Shown: positions 7,096-17,015 of the stretch, one piece after another
Numbering within the stretch: the stretch's first letter is position 1
How the letters are laid out: every line of letters starts with the position of its first letter
From: Zoogloea sp.
Lineage (GTDB): Bacteria; Pseudomonadota; Gammaproteobacteria; Burkholderiales; Rhodocyclaceae
Assembly (NCBI GenBank): GCA_016703645.1
Contig: JADJBR010000009.1
Span: forward strand, 425,935-489,934
Length of the DNA stretch: 64,000 nt
Reading direction: 5' to 3'
Position numbers and translations under genes: made by a program
Notes under the pieces: generated by a model
Databases searched by the model: none
Seen by the model: only the letters and a program-made list of their open reading frames with translations
Told to the model about the DNA's origin: nothing

Positions 7096-9775
7096 GGGCC
7101 AGCCAGCCGAAATAGGCGGCGGGCAAGGCCTGCAGCCGGAAGTAGGGGGCCAGCGGACCCATGGTGATGGCGAGACCGGCCAGCATGGCACCGCCGGTCA
7201 GGGCGGCAAGCGGCAGCGAGGCCCGGCTTTCCAGGAAGGGCAGCTTGCGGGTGCGGATGAGGTGCACGATCAGCGTCTGTGACAGCAGCCCCTCGACGAA
7301 CCAGCCCGACTGGAAGAGCGTCTGCGCGGCCGGGGTGGTGGCCTGGAAGACGTACCCCATCAACCCGAAGGTGGCCACGTCGAAGATCGAGCTGACCGGG
7401 CCGAAGCACACCATGAAGCGCCCCAGGCCGTCCACGTTCCAGTGCTGGGGCGTGCGCAGCAGCTCCTCGTCCACGTTGTCGAAGGGGATGCCGCTCTGGG
7501 AGATGTCATAGAGCAGGTTCTGCAACAGCAGGTGCATGGGGAGCATCGGCAGGAAGGGCAGGAAGACGCTGGCCACGAGCACGGAAAAGACATTGCCGAA
7601 GTTGGAGCTGGCCGTCATGCGGATGTATTTGAGCATGTTGGCAAAGGTCTTGCGGCCTTCACGCACCCCATCCACGAGCACCATCAGGCTCTTTTCGAGC
7701 AGGATGATGTCGGCGGCCTCCTTGGCGATGTCCACCGCCGTATCCACCGAGATGCCGATGTCGGCGGCATGCAGGGCCGGGGCGTCGTTGATGCCGTCAC
7801 CCATGAAGCCAACGACGTGGCCATTGCCGCGCAGGGCCCGCACAACCCTTTCCTTGTCGATGGGCGAGAGCTTGGCGAACACGGTGGTGCTCTCGACGGC
7901 GCGGCCCAGGGCTGCGTCGTCCATGCCGGCGATGTCTGCGCCCTGCAGCAGGCCGCCCACCTCCAGCCCCACCTCCCGGCACACCCGGGCGCTCACCAGG
8001 CCATTGTCGCCGGTCAGTACCTTGACCGTCACGCCATTGGCACGCAGGGCCGCCAGGGCCGGGGCGGCACTCTCCTTGGGCGGGTCGAGGAAGGCCACGT
8101 AGCCGGCAAGGGTGAGCCCGGCCTCGTCGGCGACGCTGCAGCCATCCTGGCCGGCGGGCAGGCGACGGGTGGCAACCCCCACCACACGCAGGCCATCGGC
8201 GTTCATGGCGTCGGTGATCGTCCTGATGTGGGCGAGCAGTCCGGGGGTGAGCGGCACGACGGCCTCGCCCCGACGCACCTGGGTGCACGCGGCGATCACC
8301 TCCTCGATCGCGCCCTTGCAGATCAGCAGGTCGCCTTCGTCCCGGCCGGCCACCACCACCGACATGCGGCGGCGCTGGAAGTCGAAGGGAATCTCGTCCA
8401 CCTTGCGGAAGACGCCGGCCAGGTTGCGGTCGGCCAGCTCATCGCCCCGCGCCAGCACCGCCACGTCCAGGAGGTTCTTGAGACCGGTCTGGTAGTGGCT
8501 GTTGAGCCAGGCGTATTCGAGCACCTGCAGCGAATCCTGCCCGTCGATGTCGATGTGACGCTGCAGGACGATGTGGTCCTGGGTGAGGGTGCCGGTCTTG
8601 TCGGTGCACAGCACGTCCATCGCGCCAAAACTCTGGATGGCATCGAGGCGCTTGACGATCACCTTCTTGCGGGACAACAGCACCGCCCCCTTGGCGAGGG
8701 TCGAGGTGACGACCATCGGCAGCATTTCCGGGGTCAGGCCGATGGCCACCGACAGGCTGAACAGGAAGGCCTCCAGCCAGTCGCCCTTGGTGAAGCCGTT
8801 GATCAGGAAGACCACCGGGGTCATCACCGCCATGAAGCGGATCAACAGCCAGCTCACCTTATTGACCCCCGCCTGGAAGGCCGACGGCGCAGGCTCGACG
8901 GCACTCACCCGCTCCGCCAGGGTGCCGAAATAGGTGCGCGCCCCGGTGCCGATGACCACGCCGGTGGCCGCGCCACTGAGCACCGTGGTGCCCATGAAGG
9001 CAATGGTCTCGAGATCGAGGGGGCTGGCCGGCGCGGGGCCGCGGGCAGTGGCAAACTTTTCGACCGGCAGCGCCTCGCCGGTCATCGCGGCCTGGCCGAT
9101 GAACAGATCCTTGGCGGTGAGGAGGCGCAGATCGGCGGGAACCAGATCGCCCGCCGACAGGACGACGATGTCGCCGACCACCACGTCGGCGATGGGCAGC
9201 TCGACACTGCGCAGCGCCCGTCCGTCGAGCTCCAGGTGGCGCGCTGCGTCGTCCGCGCTGTCGCTGCCCCGCCGAAGCACCGTTGCCTTGCTGCCCACCA
9301 TGGCCTTCAGGGCGTCCGCAGCCTGGCCCGAGCGCCTTTCCTGCACAAAGCGGATCAGGGTGGACAGCACCACCATGCAGCCGATGACCGTGCTTGCCTT
9401 GTGATCGCCGGTGACCCATGACACTGCCGCCAACAGGGAAAGCAGGAGATTGAAGGGATCGATGTAGCAATGCCACAGATGCAGCCAGCCGGGCATGGGC
9501 TGCTCGTGAACCACCCGGTTCTCACCACTCCTGCGCCGGATGCGGGCGGCCTGGGCGGCATCAAGCCCGTCCGGATGGGCATGCAGGCGGGCCAGCAACC
9601 CGGCCGGTGCCTCAACGGCGGCCGCCATGAGGGTGTGCGCCAGATCGGGTGGCACCGCCTTGCTGACCGGCGCATGTCGAAACAGCTCAAAACTGAAATG
9701 GCGCAGGAAATGCCGGGTGGCACGCCTGCGCTGCAGACGGGCCACAAAATGGGAACGGAAGAGCGAGTGCTTCAT
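7022..9775 (-). CDS. mgtA: Magnesium-translocating P-type ATPase
   Basis: 917 residues, the normal length for MgtA/MgtB. Features in order: a basic N-terminal tail, cation-ATPase N-domain, first helix pair, actuator loop TGEALPVEK, phosphorylation motif DKTGTLT, ATP-binding domain with KGAIEEV, hinge GDGINDAPALHAAD, and six C-terminal helices. These P3B ATPases import Mg2+ across the inner membrane at low external Mg2+. No mgtC is nearby. The sequence does not show a leader that I could identify as a Mg2+-responsive riboswitch, although MgtA genes are commonly controlled that way or by PhoP. Confidence 0.93.
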   Translation of the reverse strand: MKHSLFRSHFVARLQRRRATRHFLRHFSFELFRHAPVSKAVPPDLAHTLMAAAVEAPAGLLARLHAHPDGLDAAQAARIRRRSGENRVVHEQPMPGWLHLWHCYIDPFNLLLSLLAAVSWVTGDHKASTVIGCMVVLSTLIRFVQERRSGQAADALKAMVGSKATVLRRGSDSADDAARHLELDGRALRSVELPIADVVVGDIVVLSAGDLVPADLRLLTAKDLFIGQAAMTGEALPVEKFATARGPAPASPLDLETIAFMGTTVLSGAATGVVIGTGARTYFGTLAERVSAVEPAPSAFQAGVNKVSWLLIRFMAVMTPVVFLINGFTKGDWLEAFLFSLSVAIGLTPEMLPMVVTSTLAKGAVLLSRKKVIVKRLDAIQSFGAMDVLCTDKTGTLTQDHIVLQRHIDIDGQDSLQVLEYAWLNSHYQTGLKNLLDVAVLARGDELADRNLAGVFRKVDEIPFDFQRRRMSVVVAGRDEGDLLICKGAIEEVIAACTQVRRGEAVVPLTPGLLAHIRTITDAMNADGLRVVGVATRRLPAGQDGCSVADEAGLTLAGYVAFLDPPKESAAPALAALRANGVTVKVLTGDNGLVSARVCREVGLEVGGLLQGADIAGMDDAALGRAVESTTVFAKLSPIDKERVVRALRGNGHVVGFMGDGINDAPALHAADIGISVDTAVDIAKEAADIILLEKSLMVLVDGVREGRKTFANMLKYIRMTASSNFGNVFSVLVASVFLPFLPMLPMHLLLQNLLYDISQSGIPFDNVDEELLRTPQHWNVDGLGRFMVCFGPVSSIFDVATFGLMGYVFQATTPAAQTLFQSGWFVEGLLSQTLIVHLIRTRKLPFLESRASLPLAALTGGAMLAGLAITMGPLAPYFRLQALPAAYFGWLALILLAYMGLAQWMKGWYSRHFGWQ

Positions 9776-9921
9776 CGGAATGCCCCGGTTGTGAATCGAG
9801 TCTACCCGAAGCCGCGGCCACCAATCTGACCAGGATCAGCCCATGGCCCTCAACCCGCGCTCCGGCTCACCCCGCCGGTGTCTGGTACATTGCGGGCCGT
9901 TTCCCCCGCGCCCCACCGCCC

Positions 9922-10842
9922 ATGCAAGCCCTGCTCGATGCCATTGCCACGATGCCCCTGCCCACCGATGCCCAGCGCATCTTCCACGGCCGGGGTGGCC
10001 TGCACCCGGGCTGCGAGCAATGGACGCTGGATGCCTACCCGCCCGTGTGGCTGGTGACGAGTTTCGTCCCGGCCTCGGAGGACGAGCTGTCCACGCTGCA
10101 TGCGGCCCTGACGGCACGGTGGCTGCAGCTCAACCCGGACGCTCCCTTGAACTGGGTCTTCCAGTACCGTCATGACGCCCGCGCCGAGACCCGGCTGATG
10201 GCAGGCAGCGTGCCGGAACCCCATGTGGTGACGGAGGACGGAACGGGCTTCCGGGTGCATCTGCTGCGCGGGCTGAACCATGGCTTCTTCCTCGACATGG
10301 CGGAGGGCCGACGCTGGGTGCGCGCGCTGGGGGCGGCCCACCCCGGGCTCAGGGTGCTCAACCTGTTTGCGTACACCTGTGCGTTCTCGGTGGTGGCCTT
10401 GCAGTCCGGTGCCCGGCAGGTGATCAACGTGGACATGAGCGACGGCGCCCTGGCCATCGGCAAGCGCAACCATCAGCTCAACGGCCTCGGTGGCGGCGCC
10501 AGCTTTCTACCCCATGACATCTTCAGTTCGTGGGGGAAGATCACCCGTGGCGGCCCCTATGATCTGGTCGTGCTCGACCCGCCCAGCTACCAGAAGGGCA
10601 GCTTCATTGCCGAAAAGGACTACGCTCGCGTGATGCGCCGCCTGCCCGATCTGGTGGCACCGGGGGGGCATGCACTGCTGTGCCTCAACTCCCCCAAGCT
10701 CGGTGTCGCCTTTCTGCAGGACACGATGCGAGAGCAGGCGCCGGGCTTTCACTTCCTGCAGCGGCTGCCCAACCCGCCGGCGTTTGCCGATGTATCGGAC
10801 GAGCGAGCGCTGAAAGTACTGGTTTACAAGGCGCCGGACTGA
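9922..10842 (+). CDS. Class I SAM-dependent methyltransferase (RlmI/YccW-like)
   Basis: 306 residues. The C-terminal two-thirds is a Rossmann methyltransferase: LNLFAYTCAFSVVALQSGA (motif I region), NVDMSDGAL (SAM ribose-binding Asp), FLPHDIF, and VVLDPPSYQKGSF, the NPPY-like motif of nucleic-acid methyltransferases. It resembles rRNA m5C methyltransferases of the RlmI group but is about 90 residues shorter and lacks a PUA domain. The target is therefore not assigned. A TACATT -10-like hexamer lies just upstream. It converges on the following kinase gene with 5 bp between stops. Confidence 0.8.
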   Translation: MQALLDAIATMPLPTDAQRIFHGRGGLHPGCEQWTLDAYPPVWLVTSFVPASEDELSTLHAALTARWLQLNPDAPLNWVFQYRHDARAETRLMAGSVPEPHVVTEDGTGFRVHLLRGLNHGFFLDMAEGRRWVRALGAAHPGLRVLNLFAYTCAFSVVALQSGARQVINVDMSDGALAIGKRNHQLNGLGGGASFLPHDIFSSWGKITRGGPYDLVVLDPPSYQKGSFIAEKDYARVMRRLPDLVAPGGHALLCLNSPKLGVAFLQDTMREQAPGFHFLQRLPNPPAFADVSDERALKVLVYKAPD

Positions 10843-10847
10843 CGCAC

Positions 10848-12578
10848 TTAGTGCACCGTGGTTTCGGGGGCCGCCTCGGCACTGCCCTCTTCCACCCGTG
10901 CGATGGGCAGATTCACGGTGAAGGTGGTGCCCTGCCCCACCACGCTGTGCACGTCGATGCTGCCGTGATGCCGGCCGATGATGCCGTAGGCGATGGAGAG
11001 GCCCAGGCCGGTGCCCTTGCCGACGGGCTTGGTGGTGAAGAAGGGTTCGAAGAGGTGGGGCAGGTTCTCATCGGGAATGCCGACACCGGTATCGCTGATG
11101 GCGATGTGGGCCATGCCGTCCGGCCCATGGCGGGTGGTGATGGTGATCTCACCCTTGTCGGCGATGGCATGGCCGGCATTGACCAGCAGGTTCATGAACA
11201 CCTGGTTGAGCTGGGAGGCGATGCAGCACACCTGGGGCAGGGTCGGGTCGTAGTGCTTGACCACGGTGCACTTGTACTTCAGCTCGTTCCAGATGATGTT
11301 GAGGGTTGAGTCGATGCACGCATGGAGGTCGGCCCAGCCCCAGCCGGCCTCGCCCACGCGGGAAAAATCCTTCAGGTTCTGCACGATCTCCTGGACCCGG
11401 AAAAGACCGTCCTTGGATTCGGCCAGGAGCTGGAAGATGTCTTCCTTGAGAAAGTCGAAATCCTTCTTCTGCTTCAATTCGACGAGGGCCGCGGCAGCCT
11501 CCGGAGCGAGGGCGCCGGCCGCCTGCTCGTCGTAGGCGGCGATGATCTCGAAGATGCCACCCAGGTAGCCTTCCAGCGTGCTCACGTTGGAGCGGACGAA
11601 GCCGATGGGGTTGTTGAGCTCGTGGGCAACACCCGCGGCAAGCTGGCCCAGGGAGGCCAGCTTCTCCGACTGGAGGAGCTGGTTCTGGGCCTCTTCGAGC
11701 TTGTGGTTGAGCTCCCGCTGATGGGCCAGGGAAGCGGCCAGCTGCTCGCGCTCCTTGCGCAGGTCGGCCTCGGCGGCAACCTGGTCGGTCACATCGCTGG
11801 CATACACCACGACCCGCAGGGGCAGGCCGGGCACTGGATAGACGGTGACATGGAAGATGCGATCCTCCCAGGCGGCATCCACTTCACCGGTGCGGTCGGT
11901 GCGGATCACCTCGGCGATCTGATCGGAGACCGGGATGCCGAACTCGGGGGGCAGGAGATCGAAGAGATTGCGCCCGCTCAGTTTGGCCGGGGTGGCCCGG
12001 AACTGTTCGGCGCCAATGCGATTGATGGCCAGGATCCCCCCTTCGGGGCTGATCATGGCAATGAGCTGGTCGGCACTGTCGAGCACCGCGCGCAGGGCCG
12101 CCGTGCGCTCGGTGACGCTGGCCTCCAGGTTGGCGTTGTGGTCGCGCAGGGCATCCTGGGCGCGCTTCAGTTGCAGGTGATTGCGGATGCGCGCCAGCAG
12201 GATGGCCGGGCTGAAGGGCTTGGTGATGTAGTCGGCGGCCCCCAGGGACAGGCCATGCTGCTCGTCCTCGTCGGTCACCCGGGCGGTCACGAAGATCACC
12301 GGAATGGCCCGGGTGGCGTCATCGGCGCGCAGACGCTCCATGACTTCGTAGCCGTCCATCTCCGGCATCATCACGTCCAGGAGAATCAGATCGGGCCGTG
12401 GCGTTCCGGCGGCGATCGCCAGGGCCGCCGGTCCGGACTCCGCCGTGAGCACACGAAAGTGCCCGACCAGCATGCGGCTCACGGCCTTGAGGTTGATGCG
12501 CGAATCGTCCACCACCAGGATCGTGGCGGCCATCGCATCCGGCGGGGACATGGGGTTCTTGGTCTGGACAACTTCCAT
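10848..12578 (-). CDS. Receiver-PAS-histidine kinase hybrid
   Basis: 576 residues, soluble. The receiver domain is at about 18-135 ([14 protein letters not shown], phosphoacceptor in [16 protein letters not shown]). A short coiled coil follows, then a PAS domain at about 165-280, a coiled coil, and a HisKA-like box [20 protein letters not shown] with the phosphoryl His. The ATPase domain has [18 protein letters not shown] and [14 protein letters not shown]. The order receiver-first, kinase-last is that of kinases controlled by another phosphodonor. No response regulator with an output domain is adjacent, so the partner is unknown. Confidence 0.88.
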   Translation of the reverse strand: MEVVQTKNPMSPPDAMAATILVVDDSRINLKAVSRMLVGHFRVLTAESGPAALAIAAGTPRPDLILLDVMMPEMDGYEVMERLRADDATRAIPVIFVTARVTDEDEQHGLSLGAADYITKPFSPAILLARIRNHLQLKRAQDALRDHNANLEASVTERTAALRAVLDSADQLIAMISPEGGILAINRIGAEQFRATPAKLSGRNLFDLLPPEFGIPVSDQIAEVIRTDRTGEVDAAWEDRIFHVTVYPVPGLPLRVVVYASDVTDQVAAEADLRKEREQLAASLAHQRELNHKLEEAQNQLLQSEKLASLGQLAAGVAHELNNPIGFVRSNVSTLEGYLGGIFEIIAAYDEQAAGALAPEAAAALVELKQKKDFDFLKEDIFQLLAESKDGLFRVQEIVQNLKDFSRVGEAGWGWADLHACIDSTLNIIWNELKYKCTVVKHYDPTLPQVCCIASQLNQVFMNLLVNAGHAIADKGEITITTRHGPDGMAHIAISDTGVGIPDENLPHLFEPFFTTKPVGKGTGLGLSIAYGIIGRHHGSIDVHSVVGQGTTFTVNLPIARVEEGSAEAAPETTVH

Positions 12579-12762
12579 CTTGGGCTCTCCGCTTCTGCCG
12601 ACACGGCATTTCCCGCTACCCGCCGCGCGTCATCGTCCAGTGCCTACGGTTCGGCGAACGGGCAACTTGAGCCAGGAATGGGAGAGTCCGACAATTTCGT
12701 CACGCTTCACGCGGCGTGTGCTGTGATCGCCTGGCACCCCAATTGAGGGCACGAACGGCAGA

Positions 12763-12832
12763 AACCCGCCACACGGGCGGGTTCCAGGGTTCGGCGCTGC
12801 GCCCGGCGCTGCCCGGGAAGCCCGGGCAGCGC
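12763..12832 (-). terminator. Paired hairpins downstream of ahpF
   Basis: Two hairpins follow the ahpF stop on the minus strand: a perfect 12-bp stem with a 3-nt loop (12806-12817 with 12821-12832), then AACCCGCC/GGCGGGTT (12763-12770 with 12776-12783). The second continues into TTTCT on the minus strand, so it is the more likely rho-independent terminator of ahpCF. Confidence 0.6.
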
Positions 12833-12853
12833 GATGGGCTCGGTCGCACACGC

Positions 12854-14407
12854 TCAGGCCGGGGCCGAGCTGCGGATGAGGTGATCGAAGGCGCTCAGGG
12901 AGGCCGTGGCACCCGCCCCCATGGCGATGATGATCTGCTTGTAGGGCACGGTGGTGCAGTCGCCCGCAGCAAACACCCCCGGCACCGACGTGGCGCCCTT
13001 GGCGTCGATGATGACCTCGCCCCGGTCGGACAGCTCGATGGTGCCCTTCAGCCAGTCCGTGTTGGGCAGCAGGCCGATCTGCACGAAGATGCCTTCAAGC
13101 TCGACGAGCTTTTCCGCGCCGCTGACCCGGTCCTTGTAGCGGATGCCGGTCACCTTCTGGCCGTCGCCGGTCACTTCGGTGGTCAGGGCCGACTTGATCA
13201 CCGTGACGTTGGGCAGGCTGTTGAGCTTCTTCTGCAGCACCGCGTCGGCGCGCAGGGTGTCGGCAAACTCCAGCAGGGTGACGTGGGAGACGATGCCGGC
13301 CAGGTCGATGGCGGCCTCGACACCCGAGTTGCCACCGCCGATCACCGCCACGCGCTTGCCCTTGAACAGGGGGCCGTCGCAGTGGGGGCAGAAGCACACG
13401 CCCTTGGCCTTGTACTCCTTCTCGCCGGGCACGTTCATCTCGCGCCAGCGGGCCCCGGTGGACAGGATCACCGACTTGCTGCGCAGGGTCGCGCCGTTCT
13501 CCAGCTGGATCTCGATCGGGTCCCCCGCCACCAGCCTGGTGGCCTTCTGGAGGTTCATCACGTCCACCTCGTACTGCTTGACGTGCTGCTCCAGCGCCGC
13601 GGCGAGCTTGGGCCCTTCGGTCTCCTTCACGGAGATGAAGTTCTCGATGCCGAGGGTATCCATCACCTGGCCGCCGAAACGCTCGGCGACGATGCCGGTG
13701 CGGATGCCCTTACGGGCGGCGTAGATGGCTGCCGCGGCGCCGGCCGGGCCGCCACCGATGACGAGCACGTCGAAGTCTTCCTTCTTGCCGATCTCCTCGG
13801 CGGCCCGGGCGGAGGCGCCGGTATCCACCTTGGCGAGGATCTCCTCGATGGTCATGCGGCCCTGGCCGAAGGCCTCGCCGTTGAGGGACACCGTCGGCAC
13901 GGCCATGATCTTGCGTTCATTGACCAGATCCTGGAACAGGGCCCCGTCGATCATGGTGCTGCTCACGCCGGGGTTGAGCACGGCCATCAGGTTGAGGGCC
14001 TGCACCACGTCCGGGCAGTTGTGGCAGGACAAGGAGATGAAGGTCTCGAACTCGAAGCGGCCGGTGAGGGCCTTGATCTGGTCGATCACGGCCTGATCCA
14101 CCTTGGGCGGATGGCCGCCGGTTTGCAGCAGGGCCAGTACCAGGGAGGTGAACTCATGCCCCATGGGGATGCCGGCAAAGTGGATGCGCGGCGCCTCGCC
14201 CGGCTCGGCCACGCCGAAGGACGGCCGCAGGGCATGCTTGCCGTTCTCACGCAGAGCCACCTTGGGGGAGAGTTCGGCGATGTCGGTGAGCAGCTCGCGC
14301 AGTTCCCCTGCCTTGGGGCTGTCGTCGAGGGAGGCGACGAGCTCGATGGGGCGCTGGAGTTTCTCGAGGTAGGCCTTGAGCTGGGTCTTGATGTTGGCGT
14401 CAAGCAT
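12854..14407 (-). CDS. ahpF: Alkyl hydroperoxide reductase subunit F
   Basis: 517 residues, the usual AhpF length. The N-terminal double-thioredoxin domain (1-195) has the CHNCPD redox pair in [11 protein letters not shown]. The FAD domain starts at [22 protein letters not shown] CxxC pair (CFCPHCDGP) and the NAD(P)H motif [16 protein letters not shown] follow, then [13 protein letters not shown]. It transfers electrons from NADH through FAD and three disulfide centres to AhpC. It is the second gene after ahpC, 113 bp away, with a large hairpin in between. Confidence 0.96.
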   Translation of the reverse strand: MLDANIKTQLKAYLEKLQRPIELVASLDDSPKAGELRELLTDIAELSPKVALRENGKHALRPSFGVAEPGEAPRIHFAGIPMGHEFTSLVLALLQTGGHPPKVDQAVIDQIKALTGRFEFETFISLSCHNCPDVVQALNLMAVLNPGVSSTMIDGALFQDLVNERKIMAVPTVSLNGEAFGQGRMTIEEILAKVDTGASARAAEEIGKKEDFDVLVIGGGPAGAAAAIYAARKGIRTGIVAERFGGQVMDTLGIENFISVKETEGPKLAAALEQHVKQYEVDVMNLQKATRLVAGDPIEIQLENGATLRSKSVILSTGARWREMNVPGEKEYKAKGVCFCPHCDGPLFKGKRVAVIGGGNSGVEAAIDLAGIVSHVTLLEFADTLRADAVLQKKLNSLPNVTVIKSALTTEVTGDGQKVTGIRYKDRVSGAEKLVELEGIFVQIGLLPNTDWLKGTIELSDRGEVIIDAKGATSVPGVFAAGDCTTVPYKQIIIAMGAGATASLSAFDHLIRSSAPA

Positions 14408-14478
14408 GGTCGTGTCCTTTCAGTAAGCGGGGATTCAGGGTGAATCGCGTCGCCAAACGCTCCTCGGCGGGAGCGCTT

Positions 14479-14516
14479 GACGCCGGGATCCGGCCGGGCA
14501 GCGGCCCGGCGGCGTC
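14479..14516 (-). promoter_or_regulatory. Intercistronic hairpin between ahpC and ahpF
   Basis: GACGCCG (14479-14485) pairs with CGGCGTC (14510-14516) around an inner GGCCGGGC/GCCCGGCC-type stem. It begins 4 bp after the ahpC stop and has no T-run. A smaller GCTCC/GGAGC hairpin follows at about 14459-14474. Such structures often stabilise the upstream message or partly terminate it, giving more AhpC than AhpF. This role is inferred. Confidence 0.5.
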
Positions 14517-14520
14517 AGGT

Positions 14521-15084
14521 TCAGATCTTGCCGACCAGGTCCAGGGACGGGGCCAGGGTGGCATCGCCTTCCTGCCACTTGGCGGGGCACACCTCGCCCG
14601 GGTGGGTGGCCACGTACTGGGCGGCCTTCACCTTGCGCAGCAGCTCGGTCGCGTCACGGCCAATGCCCAGGTCGTGGATCTCGGCCACCTTGATGCGGCC
14701 TTCCGGATCGACCACGAAGGTGCCGCGAAGTGCCAGGCCCTCTTCCTCGATCATCACGTCGAAACCGCGGGTGATGGCACCGGTGGGGTCTCCGATCATC
14801 GGGTAGGCGATCGTCTTGATGGTGTCGGAAGCATCGTGCCAGGCCTTGTGGGTGAAGTGGGTGTCGGTGGACACGGCGTACACCTCCACGCCGATCTTCT
14901 GGAATTCCGGGTACAGGTCGGCCATGTCACCCAGTTCGGTGGGGCAGACGAAGGTGAAGTCGGCCGGGTAGAAGAAGAAGATGGACCACTTGCCCTTCAG
15001 GTCGGCGTCGGTCACGGGGACGAACTTGCCGTTGAGGTAGGCGGTGGCAGCAAAAGGTTTGACGGTGCTGTTGATGATGGCCAT
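14521..15084 (-). CDS. ahpC: Alkyl hydroperoxide reductase C (2-Cys peroxiredoxin)
   Basis: 187 residues, identical in length to E. coli AhpC. The peroxidatic Cys lies in [16 protein letters not shown] and the resolving Cys in [11 protein letters not shown] near the C-terminus. AhpC reduces H2O2, organic peroxides and peroxynitrite in the cytoplasm and is recycled by AhpF. I chose [11 protein letters not shown] as the start because it matches the family N-terminus; an ATG five codons upstream is less likely. The promoter region carries an OxyR-type site directly against the -35. Confidence 0.96.
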   Translation of the reverse strand: MAIINSTVKPFAATAYLNGKFVPVTDADLKGKWSIFFFYPADFTFVCPTELGDMADLYPEFQKIGVEVYAVSTDTHFTHKAWHDASDTIKTIAYPMIGDPTGAITRGFDVMIEEEGLALRGTFVVDPEGRIKVAEIHDLGIGRDATELLRKVKAAQYVATHPGEVCPAKWQEGDATLAPSLDLVGKI

Positions 15085-15135
15085 GTGATGCGCTCCCAAG
15101 TGCTTGTCTGAATGGATATGGAGAAGACAGAACGA

Positions 15136-15201
15136 ATATTAGAAAACCCCGGGAAATTGGTCTAATTGATTGATGGAATGAAGTCGATACGAAATTGCTA
15201 T
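15136..15201 (-). promoter_or_regulatory. ahpC promoter with OxyR-type operator
   Basis: Reading the plus strand from 15165, ATTG-N7-GAAT-N7-ATAC-N7-CTAT matches the four-box OxyR pattern ATAG-N7-CTAT-N7-ATAG-N7-CTAT at 12 of 16 positions with exact spacing. On the minus strand it is followed at once by -35 TAGACC (15159-15164), a 17-bp spacer and -10 TAATAT (15136-15141). The transcription start would be near 15129, about 45 bp before the ahpC ATG. An operator touching the -35 is the arrangement of OxyR-activated genes. Confidence 0.65.
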
Positions 15202-15328
15202 GACCCCGGTGAGCCTGCCGCTGGCGCCGCGTTGTGATGAATGCGTGCCAGTCATGGTGGCCTCCTTCCCGTGTGGTTCAACACGCCTCCTTGTAGCCCC
15301 CGCAAGGTAAACGCCGGATGAACGGCGG

Positions 15329-15345
15329 CTTAAGGTGGGGTTCAG
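15329..15345 (+). promoter_or_regulatory. Possible PmrA/QseB-type box upstream of the cytochrome gene
   Basis: CTTAAG-N5-GTTCAG fits the YTTAAK-N5-YTTAAK direct repeat bound by PmrA/QseB-class regulators at 10 of 12 positions. It lies 51 bp before the ATG of the small cytochrome gene, at a distance suitable for overlapping a -35 region. It would link the cytochrome/flavocytochrome pair to a two-component system. Weakly supported. Confidence 0.3.
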
Positions 15346-15395
15346 CATCGGCAGCCCATAGTAGGGCCCATACCGATCCCACGAGGGCCTCACCC

Positions 15396-15638
15396 ATGAA
15401 AACCGCCTCCTCCGCCCTGGCCGCCGACCCGGCCTTCACCGGATTCTCCGTCGCCCGCGGCCAGCCCTACACCCGCAAGCTGCTGCGCGGCCTGGCCGCC
15501 AGCGACACGCCCCAGCGCATCACCGAGCTGCGCAAGTGGGTGCGCGAGCACCGGGAGTGGCGCCACAAGAATGTGCGCACCCGCGCCAACTGCGTGCCCT
15601 GCCACGCCGACGCCGAGCGCGGACAGTACGACGATTGA
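15396..15638 (+). CDS. Small CXXCH protein resembling the C-terminal half of diheme cytochrome c
   Basis: 80 residues with a single heme motif, CVPCH, near the C-terminus. The stretch around TPQRITELRKWVREHREW and the ending resemble the last half of the DHC diheme cytochrome family (about 130 residues, two hemes). The first heme-binding half and any signal peptide are absent; the N-terminus MKTASSALAADPAF is not hydrophobic enough for export. It is either an N-terminally reduced relative or a protein needing export by other means. It lies 25 bp upstream of the flavocytochrome gene, the usual neighbour of DHC genes, so electron exchange between them is likely. Confidence 0.6.
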   Translation: MKTASSALAADPAFTGFSVARGQPYTRKLLRGLAASDTPQRITELRKWVREHREWRHKNVRTRANCVPCHADAERGQYDD

Positions 15639-15663
15639 GCCCCCACCCACTCCGATTGCGATC

Positions 15664-16968
15664 ATGAAACCCCTGCTTTCCACCCTGCTTCTTCTCGTCG
15701 GCCTGGCCTGGGGGGCTGATGTCCTCACCCAGCCGTTGCCCGACGCCCACCCCCTTTGGCTGGCCCGCCAGGAGGGGCTCTACCTGAGCGGCCTGATGTC
15801 CATCGCCCTGATGTCCCTGGGCATGCTGCTGGCCACCCGCCCGGTCTGGCTGGAAAAGCCCCTCGACGGCATGGACCGCATCTACCGCAGCCACAAGTGG
15901 GCCGGCATCCTGGCCATCGGCTTCGCCGCCACCCACTGGCTGATCGAGATGTCCGGCGACATCCTGAAGTCCACCATCGGCCGGGAAGGCCGGGTCCCCA
16001 AGGAAAAGTTCACCGGGCTGGCCGAGGTCCTCCGCGACCTGGCCAAGGACCTGGGCGAATGGGCCATCTACTTCGCCCTGGCCATGTTGGTGATCTCCCT
16101 GTGGAAGCGCTTTCCCTACCGAGCCTGGCAGCTCCTGCACAAGGCCATGCCCCTGCTCTACCTGGCCCTGGGCTTCCACGCCGCCATGCTGGCCCCGCGG
16201 GACTACTGGACCCAGCCGGTCGGCGCGCTGCTCGCCGTGCTGCTGGTGGTCGGGGCTTATGGCGCCCTGCGCGCCCTGCTCGGCGGCATCGGCCGGGCGC
16301 GCCGGAGCACCGGTGAGATTCTTGCCGTGGACAGCACCACGGCGGACGTCACCGGGGTGCGCTGCCGTCTGAACACCTGGCCGGGCCATCGCCCGGGGCA
16401 GTTCGCCTTCGTCACCTTCGACCCGCGGGAAGGCGCCCACCCCTTCACCCTGGCCAGCGCCGACCGGGGCGACCACACCGTGGACTTCCAGATCAAGGCC
16501 CTGGGCGACTACACCCGCAAGCTCGCCGGACGGCTGAGGCCCGGGCAGAAAGTCCAGGTCGAAGGCCCCTACGGCCGCTTCGACCTGGCCCGCTGCCGCC
16601 CCGATGCCCGCCAGATCTGGATTGCCGGGGGCATCGGCATCACCCCCTTCCTGGCCTGGCTGGAGGCCCTGCAGGGCCGGCCCGCCGCCGACGTCCCGCC
16701 GGCAAGCCTGTACTACTGCACCCGTGACCGGGCCGCTGACCCCTTCGTCGCCCGCCTTGAGAACCTGTGCGCCGGCCTGCCCGGGGTAAGCCTGCACGTC
16801 CACGGCGCCCAGCAGGGCGAACGCCTCGGCGCCGCAGCGCTGGGTGACACACGCCAGGCGGAGATCTGGTTCTGTGGCCCCGGCGGGCTGGCCGATTCCC
16901 TGCGCGGCGAGCTGGCCAGCCTGGGCCGGCGGCCGCGCTTTCACCAGGAAGCCTTCGAGATGCGCTAG
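15664..16968 (+). CDS. Ferric reductase-like transmembrane flavoprotein
   Basis: 434 residues. About six helices at residues 1-215 carry heme-ligand histidines (RSHKWAGIL, ATHWLIE, LLHKAMPLLYLALGFHAAML). A ferredoxin-reductase module follows: FAD domain with RPGQFAFVTF and HPFTLASA (about 250-290), then NAD(P) domain with WIAGGIGITPFLAWLE and a final WFCGPGGLADSL. The family moves electrons from cytosolic NAD(P)H through FAD and heme b to a periplasmic acceptor such as Fe3+, oxygen or a cytochrome. The adjacent small c-type cytochrome gene is a candidate partner. The start at 15664 gives a proper N-terminal helix. Confidence 0.85.
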   Translation: MKPLLSTLLLLVGLAWGADVLTQPLPDAHPLWLARQEGLYLSGLMSIALMSLGMLLATRPVWLEKPLDGMDRIYRSHKWAGILAIGFAATHWLIEMSGDILKSTIGREGRVPKEKFTGLAEVLRDLAKDLGEWAIYFALAMLVISLWKRFPYRAWQLLHKAMPLLYLALGFHAAMLAPRDYWTQPVGALLAVLLVVGAYGALRALLGGIGRARRSTGEILAVDSTTADVTGVRCRLNTWPGHRPGQFAFVTFDPREGAHPFTLASADRGDHTVDFQIKALGDYTRKLAGRLRPGQKVQVEGPYGRFDLARCRPDARQIWIAGGIGITPFLAWLEALQGRPAADVPPASLYYCTRDRAADPFVARLENLCAGLPGVSLHVHGAQQGERLGAAALGDTRQAEIWFCGPGGLADSLRGELASLGRRPRFHQEAFEMR

Positions 16969-17015
16969 GGCGCCGCTATCATCCGGGGCTTCAGCCCTCC
17001 GCCGGAGCCCCGCCC

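Noticed and set aside
7442-9421. 659-codon plus-strand frame
   Set aside because: Antisense shadow of mgtA; His/Gly/Gln-rich composition without any domain.
12716-14443. 575-codon plus-strand frame
   Set aside because: Antisense shadow of ahpF.
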